NCBI GenBank assembly: GCA_950295325.1 | Contig: OX485807.1 | Location: 16,459,001-16,523,000, forward strand | Origin: Polytrichum commune | Taxonomy: Eukaryota; Streptophyta; Polytrichopsida; Polytrichales; Polytrichaceae | Length of the DNA stretch: 64,000 bases | Direction of reading: 5' to 3' | Shown: in pieces, positions 22,660 through 35,588 of the stretch | Layout of the letters: every line of letters begins with the position of its first letter | Position numbering within the stretch: the first letter of the stretch is position 1 | Notes under the pieces: model-generated | Database searches by the model: none | Told to the model about the DNA's origin: nothing | What the model saw: only the letters and a program-made list of their open reading frames with translations | Position numbers and translations under genes: made by a program

Positions 22660-23580
22660 CAAGATGTACACTAATCATTACCATTAGTGTAGGGCTAAAA
22701 GTTAGTGTGGGCGGAAAATATTGTGTTTCATTGTACTTTATGTGTGGGGTGAAAAATTAGGGTGGCTTGTAAATTTGCAAAATAATAAAACTCAAATATA
22801 AAGATTATAAACACTAACAAAATATTGATATCTTGGTAAACTACCAATATAGATTAGATATCAGATAATTGCAACCCACAGTATTTCACGTTCGCATAAA
22901 AAAAACGATTCCATATCCCTAAGTTTGAGCATATGATATTGTGGGTTCAAAATGACGCGTATAATAAAACAAGTTACATTGACCAAAATTGTAGTGTCGT
23001 GGCATGTTGAAATCATAGTGGCAATAGTAATGGCTTGGGTTTGTGACGTCTATGTAAACTCCCATCCGTAATGGATGAAGGGGCTCTAGTAAAACAACTC
23101 CCCAACAAGGGCGAGGGCTGATTCATTCCAACCGAACTCCGCTACACTAATTTGGGATCCATGATGTTATTTACAGAGTCAGTTTATCTTTAAACAATCA
23201 TTTCCTTGCTATCATAGAATTCACCGCATTTTCACATATGCAATGGATGAGTTTACATAGACACCACGAATCTCTAGCCCACGGTAATAGGTGTGAAAAG
23301 TGTAGTTTGGTGGTTGTCATTCAAAGCAACAAGAGTGGAAGGAGGTTGTTGGCTAGGAATGTTGATATTGTTCTATACTATTCACGTCATCAAGCTTTTA
23401 CCGGCTTCTCTACCACACTATCGGTAGCGCAAAGTAATCTAGGAACTTTGTGGGCAAACTTTTTAAAAGCCAAGTGAAAACTTGTCATTTTATGGGGAAC
23501 GGGGGGGGGGGGGTGTGTGGTATAAAGTATGTGACTTCAAAATGGCTCATGTGTAAACAAAAGTGGGTCAGAGCTTCGTG
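22660..23580. other. AT-rich intergenic sequence
   Basis: No gene or complete repeat was seen. A G13 tract is at 23501-23513. The short frame at 23238-23477 has no recognisable product. Confidence 0.4.
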
Positions 23581-23582
23581 TC

Positions 23583-23880
23583 TAAGGTAGATGGCTTTTG
23601 AATGGTTACTTTTCCCTGACTAGCCCACTAAACTACGTTTCCTAGGGATACAAGACGTGTCATTAGTATAGGTTAGGTAGCAATTCCAAATCAAGGTTGT
23701 AGCCACTTTCCTCACCATTCTCGGAGCTCATATGAATATCTCAATCATCATCAAAGTGAAAATTCGTCCGCTCATTGAATGATCATATAACTTTCTCCTG
23801 ATTATGTTGATTATTGACCATAAAATGATTAATATATTTTTAGCATGAAATCTAATCTCTTTTAAACATATGTCTTTTTA
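23583..23880. repeat. Dispersed repeat family E
   Basis: TAAGGTAGATGGCTTTTGAA, then TTACTTTTCC, CCAAATCAAGGTTGTAGCC and ATATGAATATCTCA blocks recur in the same order at 24190-24745 and 28030-28260, with a partial copy near 21790-22010. No terminal inverted repeat was seen, so the class is unknown. Confidence 0.55.
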
Positions 23881-24189
23881 AGATTTTTCTTGGAATACAT
23901 CCAAACCAGATACCACTCAAATATAGGTCTCCAAATAAGAAATGTAACCAAGTGAGGATGTTGATCTTATGAAATTTTCCAATTCATAAGTCCACGTCAT
24001 TATACTGTATTGGCTTCATGACCACACTACATACAGCTGAAGCAACCCAAGGATGTGGGGGGAAAAAGAAAAAGAAAAAAAAAGGTAAGATATTTCGAGT
24101 AAATTTTGTCAAATTATGATAAACAAGGCGGTATGAAGTACAGTATTGCTTAATAAATACAAACTACTGCCCTTAATTGTAGGGCTCCA

Positions 24190-24745
24190 ACTAAGGTAGA
24201 TGCCTCTTAGATGATTACTTTTCCAAGTAGCTCACTTCTTTTATGATATGCAAATGAACAATTAGTACAAGATACTTAGCAAATCCGAGCCACTTTCCTT
24301 GTGATTTTCAAAGCTTATGTGAATATCTTATTCACTATCGAAGTGAAGATTCTCGTGCTCTCATTAAGTGGTCATATAGGTCCCTCTCCAACAAGCCCAC
24401 TTCTTCTACGATATGCAAGTGAACAATTAGTACGAGATAGTCAACAAATCCAAATCAAGGTTGGAGCCACTTTCCTCATAATTTTTAAAGCTTATGTGAA
24501 TATCTTATTCATTGTTGAAGTGAACATTCTCGTGCGCTTAGTAAGTGGTCATATAGGTCCCTCTCCCACTAACCCACTTCTTCTATGATATGCAAATGAA
24601 CAATTAGTACGAGATGGTTAGCAAATCCAAATCAAGGTTGGAGCCGTTGTCATCGGTAATTTTCAAAGCTTACATGAATATCTTATTCATTATCAAAGTG
24701 AAGATTCTCGTGCTCAGGAAGTGGCCATAAAGGTCCCTCCAAATC
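24190..24745. repeat. Tandem repeat, ~176 bp x 3 (family E)
   Basis: The block CCCACTTCTTCTATGATATG begins at about 24235, 24399 and 24575. GGAGCCACTTTCCTC, AGCTTATGTGAATATCTTAT and GTGGTCATATAGGTCCCTC follow in each unit. Unit 1 lacks about 12 bp. Confidence 0.75.
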
Positions 24746-24989
24746 GTGTTGATTGTAAAACCGAAAATAGTTAATGTAAAGTCAACAATGCTACATCTCC
24801 CTAATGGCCACTCATCCATGGATGCAACAATTTCACTTGATAGTCATCAAATATCTCACCTCACTCATGCTCAACAAATAAAAATTGGAAAACCACCAAC
24901 AACTTGTAAGTCCCACCTAAGCAACCAACAAAAATTCCAAACACAAGTAACAAACCCTCAAGAATGAATTGCACAACAGGATGTGAAGA

Positions 24990-25287
24990 CCCACTTAATT
25001 GGCTCAAATGAAAGATAGACAATCTCTCAAGGTCAACCCTAAAAGTTGAACTCGACATGTTACAACATATACAAACAACACGCCCTCATAACACATGACA
25101 CTCTTGAGGTACACACAATGCCACACAAAAGCTTCTATACCACCACTCCCCCCCCCCTCCCCCACGACAAGATGCAATAGTGCAAGTACTTGTCCCATGG
25201 CCCTGCTCGGTAAACACCCTTGGGGTTCACTTATGAGTTCGCGGCTATGATCAAGGTGAAGCATCCCTCATTCATGCCAATACTAGA

Positions 25288-25331
<44 letters not shown>

Positions 25332-26150
25332 AAAAGGGGACAAAATTGTGGGTTTGATCCTTCTTTCATAGAGTTTTGTTAAGAGCTCATTAGCTCATCA
25401 CATGTCAAGGCCTATTTTGAAAGTCAGATGACATTTCTTCGACCTCCACTTGCCATCCCAATTTTTTTTGAGAAAACCTTAAGACCTAAAATTATAGCAT
25501 TTGCTCATGGAACCCATCGCCTTAAATTCTGGCTCAACCTATGCACGGTCATATTGGCCCCATCCATCCTAATACGACAAGATATAAATAGCCCAAAATC
25601 ACTCTTTGAACATGGTATTGCAAGCCTATAGTAAACTTAGGCGACTATGTGTACAAACTCTCAAACTCACCTTTTAACCAACTCACCGTGAGTTCAATGC
25701 CAAGACTTTACGCAAATCCCTAAGACCATAGAGGGCTCCCTATCCCGACACAAAATCATTATATGTTCCCCCCCCCCCCCCCCCAATTTCGCAACGTGAC
25801 ATGCTCAGATTCATTAAGACTCACTTATTTCCCACATGGAAACTACATTCCAACACAAATACAAATGAAATGGAGAGCCCTCTACGGTATCATTAATGTT
25901 AGACGACCCGTGTTTTGAAAGTGATGTGGAAACAAGTTCAAGGTGGTGGAATCGGCAACCTCGACAATGACAAGTACTTGAAGATTTCTAATGTTATGTG
26001 CTTGTTAGTAGATTTTTGACCTAAACAATCCTTCACCTCATATATCGTTAGTTGAAGATTCCAACACTTCAATTATCCTGCACATACTCCTAACTATTTA
26101 ATTACTTGAGATAAGCTAGCGGAATTGGAAAGGGGTCTACGGTGCCCGCA
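24990..26150. other. Intergenic sequence with simple repeats
   Basis: A CT microsatellite is at 25290-25328 and C-rich tracts are at about 25147 and 25766-25784. No coding region was recognised. Confidence 0.45.
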
Positions 26151-26155
26151 AGTTA

Positions 26156-26988
26156 AGGTAGAGGGTGCTTAAACCAACACTTTAAGCTATTGCACATACA
26201 TATGGCTATATGGTTGATATATAATATATATATATATTCATATTAGCCTTTGGGCTAAACATAGGTACCAAGAAAGAAAATTTATTTTTAGTCTCAATTG
26301 AATATTCGATGAAGATTCAAAGTCAAAACTACTAGCTTCCTTAAACCAATCCATAGGCCCCGTGTACGGTAACCTCACATATGATGAGGACCCCCACCTT
26401 CATTGCCTAGAACCAGAAGAAGAGAAAGAAGAAGAAGAAGAGAAACTTCGGTCTCCGTTAGGAGGCCGATGTGAATGAAGTGTCTGTTCGTTCCACCCCT
26501 AGACCTATGTCCACCTAGAACCAACAGAACATAGTTGGGTACTAACCCAAACTACATCAAAGTCCAAGTAGTAATGGTACACAAAGCCACACAGTTACCT
26601 TCACGATCCCACCCAGTTCGTTTGCAAAACCATCACCTTGTATCCTGGGAACCAACCCCCTTGCATCCCGGGAAATGACCCTTTTGTGCTTTGTGGGCCT
26701 ACCTCCTTGGCGTTGTGAATAGAATGGCTAGAGTAGGCATTGACAAGCCACCTTAATTCCACCTTGAACCAACCTGAGATAGAATGGAGCATGTTACCTA
26801 GCCTACATGATGGAGGTAGTGGAGGCCGCTATGAGGTGGCACCACTAATGGCACCTAAAATTGTCACTCCGTGGGCCTAGACACTTCTACACCCCCATGT
26901 ACGGTTCAAGGTTGTAGAGTGTTGGCAATTGGGAGGTGTTTATAAGTGTTGGTTTTGGATGGGGTGTTAGTTTTAGCACCCTCTACCC
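26156..26988 (+). mobile_element. Tourist-like element, family C copy 1
   Basis: The 833-bp element has a left end AGGTAGAGGGTGCTTAAACC and a right end GTTTTAGCACCCTCTACCC. It is flanked by TTA on both sides (26153-26155 and 26989-26991). It has no intact transposase. The inner half also folds weakly. Confidence 0.75.
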
Positions 26989-26989
26989 T

Positions 26990-27600
26990 TAATCAACAAT
27001 GATTGCAAACTTGTCTTCTAAATTCGGTTGTTGGTGCATGGCTTTGGTTGGAACCAATCACGTGATTTAAGCCACAAATTGATCAATAGTATTCATGGTA
27101 TATTTCATGTGTATAATTGATAAAGTTGTGGCTACTAAGTCGTTTTTCATCCAAATGTCAATCGTCCATGACATGATTTCATTACAAGAATGTTAGGATG
27201 CAGAATATACCAAACTCTATTTCATCCAAATTTGAAACATTCGTGACACAGTTAATGTAAACTCGTGCATAAGAAGTGTCATTAAAAAAAAGGGTTACGG
27301 AAGTGACACTAAGTACCATATATTCGGTGTACTATGTACCATGCAATTTTAGTTCACATTTTGTGGTGAACAAAGCGAAGGTGTACTACAGGTTACTTTA
27401 CTTTACTTTGTTGACCGTTACGTTTCATGGATTCCATGGCTTTTAGTTATGTCTCATTTCCTAAAATTGATTTAGCTTCAGCACGTGGCATTCGGAGAGG
27501 AGAAAGATCCCTTTGTTGTTGTTCTTCTTCATGTATATATATATTTGTTCTTTTGTTTTGTTTTTCTAAGATAGGAGGGTATGCTTGACCAATGCCTAGG
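26990..27600. other. AT-rich intergenic sequence
   Basis: No gene or complete element was seen. A short GTGACACTAAGTACCATATA block near 27308 resembles a family B end. Confidence 0.35.
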
Positions 27601-27627
27601 AGATGGATTCTTTTATTCACAACTTAG

Positions 27628-27964
27628 GGGCCACTTCACACACAAGCCAAGGGTTGTGACCATGTAATTGTGAGGGCCCTTCACTCTCATCTAGAGGTCG
27701 TACTAGTCGTCTAAGGCCTTTGACTTCGACATGGTCTGCTGCAACTTGCTTCGTGCCCACCTCTTGGAGGTGGGTTTGATGTAAATTCTAGTAGACCATG
27801 AAACATTAACTGTCATATGTCATGTAGGATTCCAGGTACACTTTTCATTCATGATAATCACCTTCTAGTTTGAAGTGAACTTGAACGATCTTGGCCGTTT
27901 TGACCAACGAGAGGTCTTAGAATGCATTGGTCACGGGCCTTCAATCTCGTGTGTGAAGTGGCCC
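27628..27964. mobile_element. Tourist-like MITE, family A copy 4 (short form)
   Basis: The 337-bp element has ends GGGCCACTTCACACACAAG and CTCGTGTGTGAAGTGGCCC. It is flanked by TAG on both sides (27625-27627 and 27965-27967). It lacks the middle of copies 1-3. Confidence 0.8.
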
Positions 27965-28029
27965 TAGGGTACATGAGGAACCTCTTGCAAGAGTTCATGG
28001 TGTGGTTATGCCACTGAGACCTTGGCTTG

Positions 28030-28260
28030 TTGATGGGTGGGTATAAGGTAGATGGGTCTTAAATGGTTACTTCTACCAACTAGCTCACTTCTCCTAGGAT
28101 ACGGAACACGTGATAAGTGCAAGATGGTTAGCAAATCTAAATCAAGGCCTTGACTACTTTCAATAATTTCCATATCTCGTGTGAACATCTTACTCATTGT
28201 CAGAGACTTGAAGATTTGTGTGCTCGTAGAATGGTCATATAGGTCCCCATCATGGTGTTT
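28030..28260. repeat. Dispersed repeat family E, single unit
   Basis: TAAGGTAGATGGGTCTTAAA, TAGCTCACTTCTCCTA, TTAGCAAATCTAAATCAAGG and GGTCATATAGGTCCC occur in the same order as in 24190-24745. Confidence 0.5.
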
Positions 28261-28897
28261 GTGAAAAGATCACATAGCATGCAAAAATATCACAAATGCC
28301 GCTTTCTCGAATACAAGGAAGGCCGGCTTGAATTGGTCTTTGGAGGCAACTTTTGCCAACTACGTATGGATGTATTTACAAAATGCTAGTAGCATGTGCA
28401 AGTGACAACGAGGGAAGAAGTCTTATTGTATTATGAATGTTATGTTCTCCATTGTTATTTCAAACACTTTGGATGGTAATCAAACCAACATTCATGATAT
28501 AAAAAGACACCTCCTTTCCTCTATGAACTTGTACCATAGGCGCCCCTCAAAAATTAGTTTCAAAACGTAATTTTTTCTAAAGTTGAAGTGCATTCCACAA
28601 GACTAGAATATGAGTCGGCCTTGAAAAAGGAGAGTCACATGTGATTGTGATGTTTTCACAAAAACATTGTCCCCCCCCCCCCAAATTAGATTGCCTTTGA
28701 GCCCAAAATGATTATCATAATTTGAGTACATAGTCCAACCTCTTTTAAACATGTATCTTATGGGTATATGTTCTTGGAGCCACACCGAACCACATACCAC
28801 TCAAATATAGGTGTATAATCAAGACAAGTAACCAAATTAGGCACATCTACCACATCTTTAATTGTATGGAACAAAACAAATTGCAGACACCTTGTCA

Positions 28898-29259
28898 ATT
28901 GAAACAAACCCCGGGCTAGATCACATCTTCATTCAGTTGGGCCCTACCCCTTCCACACCTCCTTCACTGCCCGCACCTGTGTGGGAACTCTTCCCCGTCA
29001 GGAACCAATGTGACAAAACCTAGTCACTTAAGTTGTTGAGCTCCTTTGGCATGTGAAGATACTCCAACAATCAACTTGGGAATAATGAAAGTGATGTCAA
29101 CCTGAATATTTGTAATTTTGATTGGATATTGTCACATTGGTTCCCAACGAGGAGGAGTTCCCACGCATGTGTAGACATGAAGACCAGGTAGTGAAGGAGG
29201 CGTGGAGGGGCGGGGCCCAACCAAATGAAGATGTGATCTAGCCTGGAGCTTGTTTCAAT
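28898..29259. mobile_element. 362-bp foldback element with ~120-bp arms
   Basis: The left arm (28898 to about 29015) begins ATTGAAACAAACCCCGGGCT. The right arm (about 29128-29259) ends with its inverse, AGCCTGGAGCTTGTTTCAAT. GATCACATCTTCATT, CTCCTTCACT and CCAATGTGACA also pair. A SINE lies 13 bp from its right end. Confidence 0.7.
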
Positions 29260-29272
29260 CAACCAAAGATTT

Positions 29273-29474
29273 TTTTATTTTTTTTAAATTTTTTTTGGAA
29301 ACAGAAGGCCGACATGCCAACACCAAAGCACAGGAGGCAGTTGACCACTTGACAAGTTTTTGCGTCAAGTAGAGAGGAGATTTCACAGCCATGATTTGAA
29401 CCGCCAACCTCTTCCTTGAGATTTGGGTATCTCTCCACCATCATCCGGTAGTTTAAGGTCATCTCGGACCCATT
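29273..29474 (-). mobile_element. tRNA-derived SINE, copy 2
   Basis: It is collinear with copy 1 over about 180 bp on the minus strand, including TACCGGATGATGGTGGAGAG. The B box is mutated (GGTTCAAATC). A perfect 12-bp target-site duplication AACCAAAGATTT lies at 29261-29272 and 29475-29486. The 3' end on the minus strand is A-rich. Confidence 0.85.
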
Positions 29475-29709
29475 AACCAAAGATTTGAAGGCAAGATGTT
29501 TTTCAATCCAGGAATCCCTTTTTAGTAACCTAATAATAAATAAATAAAAGCATTAATCAACACAAGCGAACTAAATTGCATTGGTTGGTTGAAACACTGG
29601 CAATTTTTAAATGGTGTGAAACAAAGCAAGCACGGTGCAGCCGTCATAGATGCATTTCTCCATAAATCCAAGATGACAAAGTTTGTTTTCCAAACCTACG
29701 ATGCTACAA

Positions 29710-30303
29710 GGTAGAGGGTGCTTGAACCAACACTTTAAGCTATTGCACATACATATGGCTATGTGATTAGTACAAAAATGTTCATATTAGCTTTTGGGCT
29801 AAACATGGAGTATAAAAGAAAGAAAGAAAATATCTTTAGTCTTAATTGGATATTTGATGAATATTCAAAGTCAAAACCACTAGCTTTCTCAAACCAATCC
29901 AAAGGCCCCGTGTATGACAAACAATCTTGCATATGATGAGGTCCCCCTCCTTAATTGCCTAGAATCAACACAAAATAATTGGGTATTGGACCCAAGCTAG
30001 ATCAAAGGCTGACTAGTAACAATGTGCAAAGCCACAAGGCCGCCTCCATGATCCCACCCAGTTCGCTTGCAAAACCATCACCTTGCATCCTAGGTACCGA
30101 CCCCTTTGTGCTTTGTGGGTCTACCTCCTTGGCTTTATGAATATATTTATTATTTTATTTTATTTTATTTTTGAGACAGAAGGCCAACCCAACCAACGCC
30201 AAAATGGAACTTGGCTTTATGAATAGACTAGCTAGAAATGTCCCCCCTTCCCCCCGCCCCGCAGTGTAAAGAATGACTAGAATAGGCATTGACAAGCCAC
30301 CCT
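29710..30303 (+). mobile_element. Family C element, right end lost (copy 3)
   Basis: It is collinear with the first ~600 bp of copy 1 (26156-26755), starting GGTAGAGGGTGCTTGAACC, and stops at CAAGCCACCCTAAACG. It is interrupted by the SINE fragment at 30144-30209. Confidence 0.65.
30144..30209 (-). mobile_element. 5'-truncated SINE, copy 3
   Basis: Only the 3' end (minus strand GGCCTTCTGTCTCAAAAATA followed by AAAT repeats) is present. A perfect 16-bp target-site duplication, CTTGGCTTTATGAATA, lies at 30128-30143 and 30210-30225. It sits inside family C copy 3. Confidence 0.85.
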
Positions 30304-30309
30304 AAACGA

Positions 30310-31560
30310 GGAACTGTGCAAAAATTTGTCCTAATTTTAAAATTTTAACCTATTTTTTTGAATTAGTTATGAATTTTCAGAGTATTATGCTAGAGTGTGC
30401 TATAGTAGATTCAAAATAGTTTCATTTTAGACTTGAACAACTCTTATCATAGAATCAAATGTTATTTATCTATTACCTCTTACTTCATCTTTGCACACTC
30501 ATCATGTGCCTTGGAACCGGCACCTAATGAGCTAAATACACACGAACTTGGCTCTACATATTCTCACCAAGTGTCCTATATCCGACACCCTAGTCAACCA
30601 ACCATAGTAAAAGCAATAGGAAGGAATTATCTTGTTCTTGAAACCATACTCACCTTGTCATATTTAGTGAGATTGTAATCATCATTTGTGGTACTTGCCC
30701 ATAACATTCACTCAATGATGTGGGCCCTCATAATATAACATTGGGATGTTGGAATTTTGATTTGAATTTGAGTCTCCATGTGTAACTTTTTGAGCATCCC
30801 ATTTTATATTTTGAGGGTCCACAAAACGAGACTTGATCGTTGAGTAACGTTACAACCTCTCCCATGTAAGTGGTTATAAACTTCCTTCATGGAGATGGGA
30901 CTTCACCTAATTCCAACATCCCCCCCCCCCTTCATTAGTTTACTTCATGACAACTTTGAGAACCCTAGGACCCTATTTTTTTGAATTTATTCCCTAGAGC
31001 TCATCAAGAAGGCGCCACCTCGGTACTAGGGTAAAATACTTGATATGTTAACTTACATACTATGTTGGGCTCAAGTAATTTCTTGTATTTGAGTTTTAAA
31101 ACCCTAGAAGGTAATCCAAATTAAAATGGATAATCTCCCATTGTGTAGGCTTGTGCTTTACCGTATGAGGAACACATAGCATATGTTGAATGGTTTCCAA
31201 TTTAACAAAGGACTAATAAATAAGGAACAAACCAAATGTGGATGACATCAATGTGCATACACGACACATCCAATGCACAACATACTATGTCGAAAGACAA
31301 GTGAAAGAGGGCTCCATTAATGAGTAGGACAACGAACATGTTAACTTTACACTTCAATGAACTATGTGAACCCACATGTCATTTGAAGCAAGTGTAGCAT
31401 TCTCACATTCATGAGGTATAAGGGAGGCCATAACAAAAGATCGAAGAAGCACTTGAATACATATGCCACTTGAAAGATGGTTGCATGACCTACATGGGAG
31501 GCATATTCCGAATTGTGTGGATTGCAAATCAACTACAAAACAAGCATCCATCAACGGAAG
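30310..31560. other. AT-rich intergenic sequence
   Basis: No coding region was recognised. The short frame at 30433-30678 has no family support. A C tract lies at about 30919. Confidence 0.35.
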
Positions 31561-31572
31561 TGACCTAGAATT

Positions 31573-31726
31573 CACTACAAGGATTGCGGGTCTTTGCCAT
31601 TGGTTCTTTGTCACTACAAGGTAGATTCCATGTATTCAAATCTACTGGTGTCTTAGATTTGGATATCTAAGATCTACCTTTTAGTGGGTAGAGAACCAAT
31701 AGCAATGGCATGTGAACCTTGTAGTG
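31573..31726. mobile_element. CACTA-type MITE, 154 bp
   Basis: Ends are CACTACAAGG and CCTTGTAGTG. The TGCCATTGGTTCTTT and AGAACCAATAGCAATGGC blocks also pair. A 3-bp duplication, ATT, flanks it at 31570-31572 and 31727-31729. CACTA ends with a 3-bp target site define the superfamily. Confidence 0.8.
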
Positions 31727-31729
31727 ATT

Positions 31730-34700
31730 CTATACATATTCCACATGGCACATGTATACTAGAGATGATCAACATCGCGAGTTTATTCACGAAGGTTTGT
31801 CACAAAATCAATTAAATTTAGCTTGAGAGTTCAAGGTGAGCCTTTGACAATGTTCATTGACAACATGATAACCACGACTAACTTATGTAACACTATCAAT
31901 ACATAAGAATGGAGAGACTTTCAATGACTCTAAATGGTCATTGGACTTTTAATTGAAGTATATTTCATTGTGAGTGAAAGTTCAAGTCCTATGTAACTCG
32001 TAAGAGATGAAGAGAGATGACTCTAAATGGTGCCACCGGCATGCAGCCCGGTGTTGTTTCATCTTCAAGTTGGTACGATCTTACTTGTAATTCCAACATG
32101 GACATCACGAGAAACTTAATGAACCTCAAAAATCAAATCATCCTTTCAACAGTGGAATCCAAACAACTTGAATGTGGAAAAATTAGTTAGATCCTTGCAC
32201 CTGAGTCATTTACTTCAAAGACAAGCCCCTGGGTTCCCACAAGTTGGCTAAAAGTATTTAGTTCATGCAAACACCCCAACTATTATAGGGTGGGGTCATA
32301 ATGATACGATGCACCATGATTCAAGTGCTAGGAAGATCACCCATCCTAGCATTTTATTTATTTATTTATTTTTCTGCCACAAATGAACGACGGTGCCGTT
32401 TTATCTCAATTAAAGAATAGAGTTGCAAATTAAAGGAACTTGCAAATATCTTGGCGGATTTCCTTGAGTCTCGGTAGTAAAAGTAATAATGTACTCTCAG
32501 GAACTGCACTTTAAGAAGGAACATTTTTATTGTTCACCTACCCATGACCATTCAAACTTGAAAAGTGTCAAACCAAAAATTCCCATGCAACCTATAAACA
32601 TGATTTCGGAAACATGTGTTCTTGGCACGTGTCTTTGAAAAGTGACAATGCAAGGAATGGAATGAGATTGACTTTCAATTTAGTTTAGAATACCAAAAGG
32701 CTAGTAATGGGACAAGTAGAAGTACATCAACGTGAAACAAGTGCTTAGAACTTTGTGATGTCTACAATAAAGTCGTACATCGTGAATTAATGAGGCTACA
32801 TGGCAAACAAGTTGTATATTTAGTTGAGGATCAACCAACTCCCGGAATTGGGTTCCATTAGACTAATTTGGGGTCTCTATGATCACTTTCAAAGAGAAAT
32901 GATATTTTGTTGCATTTTCACTTTCCCAAAGGATGAATTTACATAAAAACTGTGAAGTTTTGGTCAAACATGACAAACAATACTTGCCAACGAAGGTATC
33001 AAATACCCACACATGTACACGAGTTTAAATTGTTTGCGGCGTACATAGAATTGATGCCATTTAACCAAGGGGTCTAGTAAAAAACCTACCTCATTTAGGT
33101 TAATGGTTAGTTAATCTCACTAGACTAGATTGAGTCTTTGATGCTAATTTATTTGTCAAATATGTCAAGAAAATTAATCTCTAACCTACAAGGAGTTTCC
33201 AACGTTTTCACATTCAACTTTCTTGAGTGGCATGAATCCTTGGCTTACTGTTTCCACCCTTGTACATAGTGAGCAATTGCCTGGAACAACAACAATTATG
33301 ACTTGGATGCATTCACATTCTTAGAGCCATTCATTAATTATCCAAATGGCACCTAGCTTTTGGAATTGGTTGTGTTGGAATGTTGAGAACTATTTGTTCT
33401 TCCACCTCTAAAGTATTAGCAATTGTAATTTATGCAGGAAGCTCCCCAAATTTTCATGTTCATTTCAAGTGGGGTATATGTGCATATAAAACAAGCAACA
33501 AGTATAAGCCTTGGCAACAATAAGTGTGAGTGTCAACTTTTGTAAGTTAAGCAACGTTTTCACCAAAGCATTTATTCATAAATTTTCATAATCTTAAGTC
33601 GTCAAAGTCTCGGTGGTAATAGATGCAAGCAATCTTACCTTGAGCAAGTCACCTAAAGAAAACTTATGGAACAAAGCAGAGTTGGTGATATTGAAAGGCC
33701 ACCCACACACAACTTGCAAGTTTGGGTCGTTTTTTGGATTGAACTTTCAGACATCATACTCTAAAAAAATTACAAATATGTGTTCAGGATTGCCAAACTT
33801 GAAAACTAATCCTCAAATGAAGCATGAATCAACCTCAACACAACACCCCACCACCTTGTTATACACATAAAAGGGATCCACAAATTTCACCTCGGCCCCA
33901 CATATTTTGCAAGCTTGGTCTTGAATTCAAGTTGCGTCACGAAGAATGAGATCATGCCAACTTTGGAAATGCAAATTTACCAGCATGCGCAAAGGTCACC
34001 TTTAGAAAATACTAAATGTGATATATTGAATCTTCGCTTTCGTCCGCTAGTTCAACAAGTGTGGCACCATGCGATCAACATTACCCAACAACTCTTTGCA
34101 AAAAGAGGTGACCTTGGCTCATGGAAGTCTTGTTCAATGTCCTTTTGATCAATTTGAAACCCTTCAGTAGATTTTGGTTCTTCTCGAAGAATGGTTTCGT
34201 GTGGAACATTAGGGCGTTAACGCAATGATTTGGTTTCTTTACACTAGTCAACGGCCTTTGGTGAGGACGCACCCAATGATGTGGGATTCCCTTCTTGATT
34301 ATGCTAGAATTGAGTGACAATGAATAGATTCTTAACGAATTTGACTCGGTATCGTGTGTCAAAGAACTTACTATTACTTGAAGCAATCTGTCGGTCACTT
34401 GCAAGGTTAAGCCCCGAACGGGCATTACTTCTTAACTCCCCTCATATTCACACTGCTTCTCCTGATCAAGGTGGCTGTATGTCTCCTTTGCGCTTGCATA
34501 TGTTTCAATTTGTGCAACACCCAAAAAACAGTACACATACATAAACAAATAAACAATTCTGTCTCAAAAAAAAACCAAAAAAACCCTCGCTTTTGCAGTC
34601 CAGTGGCACTGATATTTTGTGTTTTTGACCTTGTGTCTCAATATATACAGGAAAAGAAACATTCAAAATGTGTCTATGATTTACATAGTTTATTTCTCCA

Positions 34701-35200
34701 CAAATCCAGTCCAAAGTCAACGCCTGCTTGGCCCCAGAATTGTGCAGTTGACTTCTAGTATACATATATGCATCAGCTTAATTAATTCCATACTTGAATC
34801 AGACACAATAACTTGCATTTATAGGAGCACCAGTCAGCACCTGATTCGGGCACGGAATGATTGAAGGTGTGACTCGGAAGGCCGCCAGCTAATGACTGTG
34901 GCTGATGTAAATGCTTACCTCATAACCGGCCTTCTAAACTGGACCGGATCTAGTGAAAGACGTTTCCTAATCCTGGAGTGAGTAAGGTTTGTAGTGTTAT
35001 CTGGTTCGTAATTTTGTCAAGTTCTCCAGCTTCTAAAGGATTGTATTTACACCACCGTGTGTACGGTTGCAAATCTACGATGAAGCGTGAGCGGTTTTTA
35101 TTTTTACTTTTTTTGAAGATCTTACCTCCCATAATTTAGTGATGGCTATCGGAACTGCATGTTCGTTGATTCCTAAACTAAATAGGTAGATCCTCCCCGT
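31730..35200. other. Intergenic sequence, only weak coding traces
   Basis: Frames at 33613-33870 (+) and 34081-34425 (-) are longer than most but show no recognised domain or splice continuity. Treated as non-coding. Confidence 0.35.
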
Positions 35201-35221
35201 CGTTTTACCATGGCCACTAGA

Positions 35222-35425
35222 GATAAGCTTCAATCACTATTTGAGAATACAATATTAGGGAGCCTCGAGCCTTTTGTTCAATCGTCAAGTTGACATTAGT
35301 CTCTATCTCACGGATACTACTGCACTCCGCCATTAGAAGGACTTAGCCAGTCTGAAATCATCTTGATGTACTTTCAGTCTTGTAGCCTTTTGGAATCTTG
35401 GACTCTAAAATCAAAATCGGTTCAT
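35222..35425 (+). mobile_element. Non-LTR retrotransposon 3' fragment
   Basis: It is collinear with 52035-52250 (TATTTGAGAATACAATATTA, GGGAGCCTCGAGCC, AAGTTGACATTAGTCTCTAT, TGATGTACTTTCAGT). In the longer copy this follows a reverse-transcriptase C-terminus, so the present copy is the 3' end only. Confidence 0.55.
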
Positions 35426-35588
35426 TTTATTTACTTGTGTTCCAACACTAAGTGTGGAGTAATTAATGAAATTTGAAGACGCAATCCAATCCATTGACAC
35501 ATGTGTCATTATGGTGGTTGTTCATTAATTCTCACTGAACCACACACCGATCAAGTATAGTAATCTCCTGCTGAAGTACGCATCCCGG

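Noticed and set aside
25766-25784. C18 tract and other poly-C/poly-G runs between 23.5 and 31 kb
   Set aside because: Simple homopolymers, possibly affected by sequencing; no structure around them supports a function.
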